The notes beneath the pieces are model-generated. The model saw nothing but the letters and a program-made list of their open reading frames with translations. It did not search any database and was not told where the DNA came from. From NCBI GenBank assembly GCA_963542625.1, contig CAUTXO010000039.1, forward strand, positions 1 through 14,017: a stretch of 14,017 nucleotides of DNA, written 5' to 3'. This DNA comes from CAUTXO01 sp963542625 (GTDB lineage: Bacteria; Campylobacterota; Campylobacteria; Campylobacterales; SZUA-545). Below are positions 5,859 to 12,966 of the stretch, piece after piece (within the stretch, counting starts at the first letter, position 1; each line of letters starts with the position of its first letter). The position numbers and the translations under genes are program-made.

Positions 5859-8675
5859 CTATGCGCTATAAACTTTAACGGCGCATTTTTTAAAGTCCGT
5901 TTGCTTGCTCATCGGGCAGGTGGCGTCTAGGCAAACCTTATTAATAAACACGTTTTCGTCAAACCAAGGCACGTAAATAAGCCCCCTAGATGGTCTGTTT
6001 CTACCCCGCGTTTGCACTCTAGCCTTTGTTTTGCCGCGCCTTGATTCTACCCAACACAAGTCGCCGTCTTTTAGTTTATGTAGCTTGGCGTCGTCTGGGT
6101 GCATATAGCAAAGCGCTTCAGGCACGGCGCGGTAAAGCTCTGGCACGCGCATAGTCATCGTCCCGCTATGCCAGTGCTCAAGCACGCGCCCAGTGCATAG
6201 CCAAAGCGGATAAGAATTATCCGGCATTTCAGGCGGATCCATATATGGGCGGGCAAAGATCTTAGCCTTATTCGTAAGCGGTTTTTTGGTTTTGTCTTTT
6301 ACGCCTTTTAAATCCCCACTTGGCAGCGCCTTTGCAAGCGTGCCGTAAAAGGCGTGCGTGCTCTTGCTTTTTGCCGCCCTTGCAGCCTTTGCCGCGTACG
6401 GATCGTATTTGACGTTAAAGCGCCATTGCGTTTCCTTGCCATCGACGACGGGCCATTTAAGCCCACGCACCTTGTGATACACATCAAAGGGCGCTAGATC
6501 GTGCCCGTGACCGCGCGTAAAGCTTGCGTATTCTTCAAACAAATACTTTTGCAAGAAAAAGCCGTAGCCTTTAAAAACTTCTCCGTCGCTACCTTTTACG
6601 TTTCTAGCGTCGCCTAGGCATTCGGTGTTGTCGTATCCAGCTTGGATAGGATCTTGCGCGTCTAGCTTGTATTCTTTTGCGATTTTATTTGCAAACAAGA
6701 TCTCAAACATCGTTGTATTTTCGTTGTATCCAAGCTTTTTGGCGTCTTCTATAACGCTTTTTAGCGGCTCTTTTCTGGGTCCCGATGGCGCAAATTCGCC
6801 CCAGAGATCCTTAACCGTAAAACGCTTGCTAAGCTCTACCCACTGCCAAGTATCGCTCATCGCTTCTCCAACGGGCAAAACCTGTTGGCGCCAGTGTTGC
6901 GTGCGTCTTTCGGCGTTGCCGTATGCGCCCCATTTTTCGTAGATCATCGCCGTTGGGAGTATTAGATCTGAAACCTTTGCGCTAATGCCCGGGTAGCCGT
7001 CTGAGGTTACAATAAAATTATCCATTTCCCGCGCGGCTTTTATCCAGTGCTTTGCGCTTGCGGTGTCTTGGTATGGGTTGCAAACATTCACCCACGCAAA
7101 TTTAATCAGCCCGTCTTCAATGCCCCTGTGAATTGCCATAATATCTTGCACGCCAACGTGGTTAATCGTGCCTTGCGGTATGTTCCATTTTTTCTCCACA
7201 ATGCCCCTGTGCGCGGGATTTTCTATCATCATATCGCTTGGCAAACGGTGCGTGAAAGTTCCAACTTCCCTAGCCGTTCCGCAAGCGCTTGGCTGCCCGG
7301 TTAAAGAAAACGCGCCGCTACCGGGCTTTGCTTGCTTGTTTAGCAAAAAATGCACGTTGTAAGAAAGCGTATTGACCCACGTGCCCCTTGTGTGCTGGTT
7401 CATTCCCATCGTCCAAAACGACACAACGCGGCGGTTTTTCTCGATGTAAAGCTCGGCTAGGGCTTGCAACTTCTTTTTAAAATCGTCCAAACTCTCGTCT
7501 GGGTCCCCTTTGGAGATCTTAGCCGTGTAATCAAGCGTGTATGGCTCAAGGGATTTTTTGTATTCCTCAAAAGAAACTTCCCAGTGCGCTAGCGTGCCTT
7601 CTATGTTTTGCATAAGATCGTTTTCTTTGTATCCATAAGGCTTTAGCGCTGGCGCTTCTTTAGCGGAGACTTTCTTTTGCATTTCTTTGGAGATAATCTC
7701 CATTTCTTCTTTTGTGTATTTGCCGTTTTCTAGGGATCTTTCCCCCTTGCGGCGCATACCGTAGCCAATATTCACAGGTCCTGCGGCAAAGATAATGTTT
7801 TGCCTGATGAAATCCCAATCAATGGCTTCTGGGTGGTTATACACAATCTCTCTTGCTAGGTAATTCCAAATGGCAAGATCTGTGTTGGGGCTAAAAATAA
7901 TCTCAATATCTGCAAGATCTGAAGTTCTGGTTCTGTATGTGCTTAGGTTTACCACGCGCACTTTTGGGTCGCTAAGCTTTCTATCCGTAACGCGCGCCCA
8001 AAGAATCGGGTGCATTTCAGCCATATTCGCGCCCCAACAAACGACGGTATCTGTTAGCTCAATATCATCATAACAGCCGCTTGGCTCATCGATGCCAAAG
8101 GTTTGGTAAAAGCCAACAACCGCGCTTGCCATACAGTGCCTAGCGTTTGGATCTATGGCGTTTGATCTAAACCCGCCGCGCATCATTTTAGACGCTGCGT
8201 AACCTTCCATAACGGTGTATTGCCCGCTTGCAAAAATGCCAACGCCTTCTGGACCGCTTTCTTTTAAGGCTCTTTTAATGTGCTTTTCCATTTCATCAAA
8301 GGCGCGCTTCCAACTAACAGGTGCGAATTTTCCGTGCTTGTCAAACTCACCCTTTGAATTCATTCTAAGAAGTGGCTGTTTTAGCCTGTCTGCCCCATAC
8401 ATTATTTTTGCGTTAAAGTAGCCTTTTATGCAGTTTAAACCGCGATTAACAGGCGCCGCTGGGTCGCCCTTTACGGCTACGATTTTTCCGTCTTTTACGG
8501 CTATCATAATCCCGCAACCTGTCCCGCAAAAACGACAGACTGCCTTGTCCCAACGCCACGATTTTTGAGCTTCGTCTGATTTTGCGCTTAGCGTGCTTGG
8601 AACTGCCATTCCAATGGCTCCCGCCGCACTTGCCGCGCACGAGCTTTTTAGAAAATCTCTACGTGAAAAGTCCAT
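5859..8675 (-). CDS. napA: NapA, periplasmic nitrate reductase catalytic subunit
   Basis: NapA reduces nitrate to nitrite in the periplasm using a Mo-bis-MGD cofactor and one [4Fe-4S] cluster. I choose the ATG at 8675 (938 residues), which has AAGGA six bases upstream and puts the twin-arginine motif SRRDFLK at residues 4-10. The frame is open to 8714, but the 13 extra residues lack a ribosome site. The cluster cysteines are C47, C50, C54 and C82. The molybdenum ligand is C181, in NARHCMASAV. GMNQHTRGTW and the C-terminal CTGRVLEHWHSGTMT are typical of NapA. A lysine/alanine-rich insert lies before IFARPY near the C-terminal domain. The gene reads intact and heads the operon. Confidence 0.98.
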   Translation of the reverse strand: MDFSRRDFLKSSCAASAAGAIGMAVPSTLSAKSDEAQKSWRWDKAVCRFCGTGCGIMIAVKDGKIVAVKGDPAAPVNRGLNCIKGYFNAKIMYGADRLKQPLLRMNSKGEFDKHGKFAPVSWKRAFDEMEKHIKRALKESGPEGVGIFASGQYTVMEGYAASKMMRGGFRSNAIDPNARHCMASAVVGFYQTFGIDEPSGCYDDIELTDTVVCWGANMAEMHPILWARVTDRKLSDPKVRVVNLSTYRTRTSDLADIEIIFSPNTDLAIWNYLAREIVYNHPEAIDWDFIRQNIIFAAGPVNIGYGMRRKGERSLENGKYTKEEMEIISKEMQKKVSAKEAPALKPYGYKENDLMQNIEGTLAHWEVSFEEYKKSLEPYTLDYTAKISKGDPDESLDDFKKKLQALAELYIEKNRRVVSFWTMGMNQHTRGTWVNTLSYNVHFLLNKQAKPGSGAFSLTGQPSACGTAREVGTFTHRLPSDMMIENPAHRGIVEKKWNIPQGTINHVGVQDIMAIHRGIEDGLIKFAWVNVCNPYQDTASAKHWIKAAREMDNFIVTSDGYPGISAKVSDLILPTAMIYEKWGAYGNAERRTQHWRQQVLPVGEAMSDTWQWVELSKRFTVKDLWGEFAPSGPRKEPLKSVIEDAKKLGYNENTTMFEILFANKIAKEYKLDAQDPIQAGYDNTECLGDARNVKGSDGEVFKGYGFFLQKYLFEEYASFTRGHGHDLAPFDVYHKVRGLKWPVVDGKETQWRFNVKYDPYAAKAARAAKSKSTHAFYGTLAKALPSGDLKGVKDKTKKPLTNKAKIFARPYMDPPEMPDNSYPLWLCTGRVLEHWHSGTMTMRVPELYRAVPEALCYMHPDDAKLHKLKDGDLCWVESRRGKTKARVQTRGRNRPSRGLIYVPWFDENVFINKVCLDATCPMSKQTDFKKCAVKVYSA

Positions 8676-8703
8676 AAGCTTCCTTACTTTGGGTTTTGCG
8701 CGG

Positions 8704-8709
8704 ATCTTA
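8704..8709 (-). promoter_or_regulatory. Candidate -10 element of the napA promoter
   Basis: TAAGAT on the minus strand matches the -10 consensus at four of six positions. Its centre is 32 bases from the centre of the FNR-type box, which is the class II activator distance (-41.5 to about -9.5). It predicts a transcript start near 8697 and a leader of about 20 bases before the napA ATG. Confidence 0.45.
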
Positions 8710-8731
8710 GCCACACAGAGTCCGTCTTGGC

Positions 8732-8745
8732 TTGACTGGGATCAA
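8732..8745. promoter_or_regulatory. FNR/Crp-type operator between napA and the regulator gene
   Basis: TTGAC-TGGG-ATCAA matches the FNR consensus TTGAT-N4-ATCAA with one mismatch. It lies in the 118-base divergent gap between napA and the Crp/Fnr gene. On the napA side it sits at class II distance from a -10-like hexamer. On the regulator side no good -10 is seen at that distance, so autoregulation is possible but less clear. The obvious candidate to bind it is the adjacent regulator, although a housekeeping FNR-type protein elsewhere in the genome would also fit. Confidence 0.6.
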
Positions 8746-8793
8746 ATTTTAGATAGTTTTTGATAGGCTAGCGCCAAAAACAAAAGAAAACGC

Positions 8794-9453
8794 GTGATTG
8801 AAGATTACCTAAGATCCTTGCCCCTTTTTTGCGAACTCTCAAGCGCAGATCTTGCAAAAATCGCCAGCTTCACAAGCCTGAGCCGCTACAAAAAAGGCGC
8901 GATTTTATTTTACGAAGAAGAAGAAAGCCCCAATCTCATCTTTTTAAAAAGCGGCTTGCTGAAGTTTTACAGGATAGATAAATTCGGCAACGAAGTTTTT
9001 TTGTATTTTGCCAACCCAAACGAGATGGTCTCTGAAGTGCTAAACGCCAAGCAGGGGCAAACGCAGTGCTACTCAAACGCGCAATTTGTAGAAGACAGCG
9101 AGATCTTAAAAATAAATTTTGCCCTGCTAAAGGCGAATTTTTTAGGCAACAACGCCTTTCTTTTGCGTTTGCTTGATGAGATGGTGCAAAAAATCAAAGA
9201 CTTGCAATGCTTTTTGCGGCGCGAGATGGAGTTTGACGGCACGTCAAAGGTGGCGCACATTTTGAGCGAAAATTTAGAGCTTTTTAACCGCACCAAAAAG
9301 CAAGAAATAGCCTATATGCTCCACATTCAGCCCGCCACGCTTTCTAGGATCTTGCGCCGGCTGGAAAAGGACGATTTAATTCTTGACACCAAAGAAGGCG
9401 TCATCATCAAAGACGCCGCCGGATTGCGGCGCGTATTTTCAAAGGATTTTTAA
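8794..9453 (+). CDS. Crp/Fnr family transcription regulator, divergent from nap
   Basis: The 219-residue protein has an N-terminal cyclic-nucleotide-binding-like beta-roll (about 10-120, with YKKGAILFYEEEES and FLKSGLLKFYRID), a dimerisation helix (about 125-150) and a C-terminal helix-turn-helix. The HTH region reads KKQEIAYMLHIQPATLSRIL (about 169-188). It lacks the cysteine cluster that holds the [4Fe-4S] cluster in oxygen-sensing FNR: I see only isolated Cys residues. It therefore more closely resembles the NssR/Dnr-like or other non-Fe-S branches, which in Campylobacterota control nitrosative and nitrogen-oxide responses. That placement is inference. The start is GTG at 8794 with a weak purine-rich site. 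The stop shares one base with the start of the next gene (TAATG). It is a likely regulator of the nap operon through the box at 8732-8745. Confidence 0.9.
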   Translation: MIEDYLRSLPLFCELSSADLAKIASFTSLSRYKKGAILFYEEEESPNLIFLKSGLLKFYRIDKFGNEVFLYFANPNEMVSEVLNAKQGQTQCYSNAQFVEDSEILKINFALLKANFLGNNAFLLRLLDEMVQKIKDLQCFLRREMEFDGTSKVAHILSENLELFNRTKKQEIAYMLHIQPATLSRILRRLEKDDLILDTKEGVIIKDAAGLRRVFSKDF

Positions 9454-10409
9454 TGAAGGGAATAGTTGTAAAAATAAAGCTTTTTACGCTGCTTACGTCT
9501 GTGCTTGTTGTGCTACTGCTTAGTCTTGGTGTGTATTCAAACCTAAGATCCGCCGCCACCGCGCCCATTGTGAATATCTCCGGCAAACAGCGTATGCTCT
9601 CGCAAAAAATTAAGTTTGAGCTTTTTTCAAGCCCGCACAGCGCAAAAATAGACGAGCTAGCAAAGGAATACGAAAGCAATCTAGCGTTTTTGCGCGCGCA
9701 AACGGCGCAGTTTGTGCAAAACCGCTCGATTGTAGAACTGCTAGAGACGATGGATAAAACTTGGCGCACTAGCAAGGATCTTATGGCTAGCATTAGATCC
9801 GCTGGCAAGACAGGGGCTAGCGCGCAAGGGCAAGCCACCGCCCCAAGCGGGCAAGACGCCCCCGCCGCGCAAAACTTTTACGGCGATTTTTTTAAAATAA
9901 GCGATGATCTTTTGCAGCTAGCGGATCTAATAACCTACGCCTACCAAGACTACTTCCACAGGCAAAAAGACACAGTGGCGCTTTTGCAGTTTTTGCTTGG
10001 GCTTGCGGCGTTTTTGCTGATGATCTTCATCGTGAATAAAACCCGCAGCGTGCAAAGGCATTTTGAGCGCTTCATCAAAAAAACGCAGGATCTTTCAAAC
10101 TTCAAAAGCCAAGAAAATAGCCCCACAGTCACGACGGGCGAGAAAGAGCTTGATAAAATCGGCACGAACATCAGCAACTTTGTGAATAAAATGGAGCACG
10201 CGGCGGCGGCATCAAGCCAAGCCATACTCTACGCGCAAGAAGCAATCAAAAAAATCAACGCTACACTGGAGCTTTTAGACGAAAAGCCGGCAAATAAGGA
10301 GATTTTAATCAGTGAGGATATGGCGATACAATCAAGCGACGAGCTCTTAAAAGCGATAGAGATCCTAAGGCAATTGCAAGGCAACCTAAGCAAGCTAAAA
10401 GACGGCTAG
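9453..10409 (+). CDS. Membrane protein with NarX/PilJ-type P-box sensor domain, no output domain
   Basis: The 318-residue protein has a first membrane segment at about 9-29. A periplasmic helical domain follows, with the P-box NISGKQRMLSQKIK (41-54), the motif that binds nitrate or nitrite in NarX/NarQ and occurs in PilJ-type N-terminal domains. A second P-box-like helix stretch runs about 145-172. The second membrane segment is at about 174-194. The cytoplasmic remainder (about 195-318) is polar and helical, with likely coiled coil, and has no histidine kinase, ATPase, GGDEF or chemoreceptor signature. A Gly/Ala/Gln-rich insert lies at 116-140. The ATG overlaps the stop of the Crp/Fnr gene by one base (TAATG), and AAAGGA lies upstream, so the two are co-translated. 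The context suggests a nitrate/nitrite sensor for the nap locus. The output mechanism is unknown. Confidence 0.8.
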   Translation: MKGIVVKIKLFTLLTSVLVVLLLSLGVYSNLRSAATAPIVNISGKQRMLSQKIKFELFSSPHSAKIDELAKEYESNLAFLRAQTAQFVQNRSIVELLETMDKTWRTSKDLMASIRSAGKTGASAQGQATAPSGQDAPAAQNFYGDFFKISDDLLQLADLITYAYQDYFHRQKDTVALLQFLLGLAAFLLMIFIVNKTRSVQRHFERFIKKTQDLSNFKSQENSPTVTTGEKELDKIGTNISNFVNKMEHAAAASSQAILYAQEAIKKINATLELLDEKPANKEILISEDMAIQSSDELLKAIEILRQLQGNLSKLKDG

Positions 10410-10438
10410 CGTTTTGCTAACCGCCGGTTAATGCTAGC
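10405..10438 (+). terminator. Possible stem-loop at the end of the sensor gene
   Basis: GCTAGC (10405-10410) pairs with GCTAGC (10433-10438), and inside it TAACC (10418-10422) pairs with GGTTA (10426-10430) around a 3-base loop. The outer stem includes the stop codon of the P-box gene. No T-run follows, so it is not a classical intrinsic terminator. It may only mark the transcript end or stabilise the 3' end. Confidence 0.25.
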
Positions 10439-10470
10439 GCCCGCGCGGGTAACGCCAGCAGTCAATGTTG

Positions 10471-10555
10471 GATCTAGCTCACGCCAAGATCTTGCGTTAG
10501 ATCCTGCGCTAAAAGCTTTTGCGCCTACGAGTGCCAAGATCTTGCGCGCAAGATC
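10471..10555. repeat. Intergenic cluster of CAAGATCTTG words
   Basis: GATC occurs five times in 85 bases (10471, 10488, 10500, 10538, 10552). Two copies are the exact 10-base palindrome CAAGATCTTG (10485-10494 and 10535-10544). The surrounding 10410-10645 interval has no gene that I can support. It holds this cluster and the stem-loop at its left end. Confidence 0.6.
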
Positions 10556-10645
10556 AAAGCAAAGCAAACCGCCAAATGCTTGCTTGCCGTATTGACAAAC
10601 AAGCACAGAAAACAAGATGATTTAAGCTTAAAAGCTAGCCCAACT

Positions 10646-11408
10646 TTAGGGGTTCAGTGGCAAGTTTTTTTCTTTGTTAGGCATAAATGTAACCGTTGTA
10701 TTGTAATCTGCACCGGATTCTGAATCTTGTGGCATATTGCGTTGCACACCGCTAAAAACTGCAAGCTCGTTGCCTTTTTTTACCATACCGTCCATAGTTG
10801 ATAGCTCACTACCGGTAAATTTTTCGTTATCCGTTTTAATCTTTGCGCTAAAGTTTCCGCTAAAGACAAGATCTTGTATTTTGAAAGAAAAAGTTGTTTT
10901 GTATGAGCTGTTTTTCATATCGTAGCTTGTTTGCGCTTGCTCTACGTGTCGATCTTCTACTGTGAGTGTTTGTGTAGTAGAAGAGCTTGTCAAGACGTTA
11001 TTTATTAATACAATTTTGCTTTCAACTTCATCTGTTTTGCAAACATAAGTTTTAACGCCTTGGCTTTGGCTATTTTTGCACTCGCCAAATTCTTTTAATA
11101 CTTCATTAAAATTAGAAAAATCTTTTTTGAGACCTTATTCAAATATCCACGCGTCAAGCTTTGAATATCTAATATAGTGAACTTCCTTAAGCGCATTTTC
11201 ATCAGTAAAGTTTGCTTTGCTTTTATCTGGTATGACAACAGGATTAACGCTCGCGCCGCCGCTTGATTGCGTGCTGCTTGAAGTGCCGCTGCTTGGGCTA
11301 TCGCTAGATCCGCAAGAACTTAAACCAAGTGCTACCGCACCAACCAAAGCTAGGAGAGAAAGTTTATAGGCTGCCCCCCTCCCGCACGCTAGAAAATAAT
11401 GAATTCAT
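10646..11408 (-). pseudogene. Broken lipoprotein gene of unknown function
   Basis: The best start is the ATG at 11408, with AAAGGA upstream. It begins MNSLFSSVREGG and then runs into a stop. Dropping one base at the six-G tract (plus-strand C at 11374-11379) joins it to AAYKLSLLALVGAVALGLSSC, a good lipoprotein signal with lipobox LSSC. The frame then runs through a Ser/Gly-rich stretch to KLDAWIFE and meets an in-frame TAA at 11135-11137. Beyond that stop the same frame stays open for 162 more codons to 10646, with protein-like sequence such as KTYVCKTDEVESKIVLINN and FKIQDLVFSGNFSAKI. The ancestral protein was therefore about 250 residues. The gene is more AT-rich than its neighbours. I do not recognise the family. 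A downstream TTG (10993) could in principle start the distal part. Confidence 0.65.
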
Positions 11409-11429
11409 TATTTTTCCTTTAAATTGAAT

Positions 11430-11461
11430 TTGCCCTAAGGCTTGGCGGATTTTAGGGGCAA
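11430..11461 (-). promoter_or_regulatory. Leader hairpin upstream of the broken lipoprotein gene
   Basis: TTGCCCTAA (11430-11438) and TTAGGGGCAA (11452-11461) form an inverted repeat with one bulged G and a 13-base loop. It lies about 20 bases before the lipoprotein ATG. TATAAA on the minus strand (11472-11467) is a plausible -10 just upstream, which would put the hairpin at the very 5' end of the mRNA. It may be a stability element or attenuator. There is no T-run. Confidence 0.35.
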
Positions 11462-11493
11462 TTTGCTTTATATTCAATAGAACAGGGGCGCAA

Positions 11494-11555
11494 GATCCGT
11501 GCAAAGATCTAGGGCAAAACCAGCACAAGATCCGCGCTAGATCTTACGCAAGATC
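11494..11555. repeat. Intergenic GATC-word cluster with about 12-base spacing
   Basis: GATC occurs at 11494, 11506, 11529, 11540 and 11552, with spacings 12, 23, 11 and 12. Flanks are of the type GCAAGATCC, AAAGATCTAG and GCTAGATCTTA. The stretch is non-coding and lies between the divergent broken lipoprotein gene and the aldo/keto reductase remnant. Confidence 0.6.
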
Positions 11556-11580
11556 CCGCGCCAAAGCTCCCAGCCCGTGC

Positions 11581-11590
11581 GTTTGCAAAC
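11581..11590. promoter_or_regulatory. Palindrome GTTTGCAAAC, possible operator
   Basis: This is a perfect 10-base palindrome, 38 bases before the ATG of the aldo/keto reductase remnant and just ahead of an AT-rich stretch (TTATGCTTTAATTC) that could hold its promoter. It could be an operator for the former operon. A single small palindrome is weak evidence. Confidence 0.25.
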
Positions 11591-11627
11591 TTATGCTTTA
11601 ATTCTAAATCCAAACAAGGAGTGCCTA

Positions 11628-11684
11628 ATGGCACAAACTTACACATTACAAAACGGGATCAAGATCTATAAGCAGTTAAGCTAG
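11628..11684 (+). pseudogene. N-terminal remnant of an aldo/keto reductase
   Basis: A strong ribosome site (AAGGAG at 11616-11621) precedes an 18-codon frame, MAQTYTLQNGIKIYKQLS. The first 13 residues match the usual opening of NADPH-dependent aldo/keto reductases (TYTLxNGxKI followed by P..GxGT). The sequence then diverges and stops, and the catalytic barrel of about 270 residues is absent from the window. An internal deletion that kept only the first codons is the simplest reading. The intact ribosome site means a peptide may still be made. The radical SAM remnant begins 13 bases later. A random small frame is unlikely given the match and the ribosome site, but the family call rests on few residues. 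Confidence 0.5.
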
Positions 11685-11697
11685 CGCGCCAAAGCCA

Positions 11698-12624
11698 ATG
11701 AACCCCCTAGCCATCAAAAACATCGCCGCGCGGAGTGTCATCACAAAATCCAATCTCCCCGTGGCGGACTACTCCGCCAACCCCTACACAGGCTGCACGC
11801 ACGCCTGCAAATACTGCTACGCCTCTTTTATGAAGTGCTTTACGCGCCACAGCGAGAGCGACTTCCTAGGCGCAAAAATTTCGCAAGAGATAGCGCACCT
11901 ATGCGGGCAAAGAGATTTTTTAGGCTCGGAGCAGCCCCTACCTGCCGCAAGACGCGCTCCACAAACGCACGCGCGCCCTGCTTTTAGAGCTAGCGGGCAG
12001 CGGCGCAAAAATCAGCATCGCAACCAAAAGCGACCTTATCTTGCGGGGCCTAGATCTCATCAAAAGCTTCCCAAACGCCCGCGTGGCGTGGTCGATAAAC
12101 ACACCAGGCGATAGCTTTCGCAAGGATATGGACAAAGCGCCGCCCATCAAGCGCCGCCTAAGGGCAATGGAGACTTTTTACCGCGCTGGGGTGCGGACAA
12201 CTGCTTTATTTCCCCGATTTTCCCCGCCATCACGACGGACGCCTGGGCAATCATTGAGCGCGTCAGGCTGGCTGCAATGGCTTGAGAACCTAAACCTGCG
12301 CGGGGATTACAAGGCGGTCATTATGAATTACATCAAGCAAAAACACCCGCAACTTTTGCCGCTATACCGCGAGATCTATTACAGCGGCAAGCGCGCATAC
12401 TGGCTAGATCTTGACGCCGCCTTGAGATCTTACGCTGGAGAAATCTGGCTTGAAACGTCACGAATAATGACAATATAAGCCGCCCCTTTAGCGCGCCGCC
12501 TGTTATCGTCAATTTTTTCTACCACGAGCAGATAGCGCCGCGCGCAAAGGCTGGCAATGGAGAAAATCACACAAACAGCGGGCAGGGATATTTTGGGCGA
12601 TTTTGCGCCAAGTTTCGCGCATAA
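11698..12624 (+). pseudogene. Broken radical SAM protein, SPL (spore photoproduct lyase)-like family
   Basis: The start MNPLAIKNIAARSVITKSNL leads to the radical SAM motif CX3CX2C (C33, C37, C40 in GCTHACKYCY), which binds the [4Fe-4S] cluster that cleaves S-adenosylmethionine. Homology then hops between frames. Frame 1 runs to about 11905. Frame 2 carries LPQDALHKRTRALLLELAGS and IATKSDLILRGLDLIKSFPN to about 12198. Frame 1 holds NCFISPIFPAITTDAWAIIE (12199-12258). Frame 2 resumes WLENLNLRGDYKAVIMNYIK to about 12456. Frame 1 ends with RPFSAPPVIVNFFYHEQI. At least four or five indels, and probably a loss of residues after the cysteine motif, make it non-functional. In intact relatives these blocks are one protein of roughly 280-300 residues. 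The tail up to the TAA at 12622 overlaps the next gene, so the original stop probably lay earlier. Confidence 0.85.
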
Positions 12625-12944
12625 ACGACGACGTGCTCTTTGGCGAGCTTTGGAACGAGCGCGCCATAGATCTAAAGACAAAGTGCATTGTTACGGTGGT
12701 GGCACTGGTTTCATCGGGCGTGGTGGATAGCGCGCTTAGCTACCACTTGCAAAACGCGAAAAAGCACGGCGTAACGGGCGTAGAGATTGCCGCAATCATC
12801 ACGCATACGGCGATGTATGCGGGCTGGCCAAAGGGCTGGGCGGCTTTGCGCGCGGCAAAGGAGATCTGGGGCACAGATCCACAAGGCGCGGGCGGGGATC
12901 TTGCGGGTGCGGGCACAGATCTAGCGGGCGCTGGCGCGGGATAA
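12557..12944 (+). pseudogene. Carboxymuconolactone decarboxylase-like protein, frameshifted
   Basis: The frame opens at ATG 12557 as MEKITQTAGRDILGDFAPSF-AH. Near 12620 it must shift frame to continue as INDDVLFGELWNERAIDLKTK and ITHTAMYAGWPKGWAALRAA, which is clear AhpD/carboxymuconolactone decarboxylase family sequence. There is no CXXC, so it is not an AhpD-type peroxidase. After AAKEIWG comes an unusual low-complexity tail made of GATC words (GGDLAGAGTDLAGAGAG), which ends in TAA at 12942. The same frame continues into a cupin domain, and this pair is often a single polypeptide in other bacteria. The distal part could start at a TTG (12603), but it would then lack the N-terminal helix. 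Substrate unknown. Confidence 0.8.
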
Positions 12945-12966
12945 ACTAGCGCAGATCTTGCAGATC
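12863..12966. repeat. GATC-word cluster in the decarboxylase-cupin junction
   Basis: GATC occurs six times in about 100 bases (12863, 12876, 12897, 12918, 12954, 12963). The words encode Asp-Leu/Asp-Pro units separated by Gly/Ala-rich residues on both sides of the TAA at 12942. They lie exactly in the expected linker between two folded domains. Confidence 0.6.

Noticed and set aside
8676..8714. Longer NapA starting at 8714
   Set aside because: There is no ribosome site, and the predicted promoter -10 falls inside this stretch. The ATG at 8675 has AAGGA and puts the Tat motif at the usual place.
10405..10438. GCTAGC pairs as insertion sequence ends
   Set aside because: GCTAGC and CTAGC are common words in this genome segment, and there is no transposase and no target duplication.
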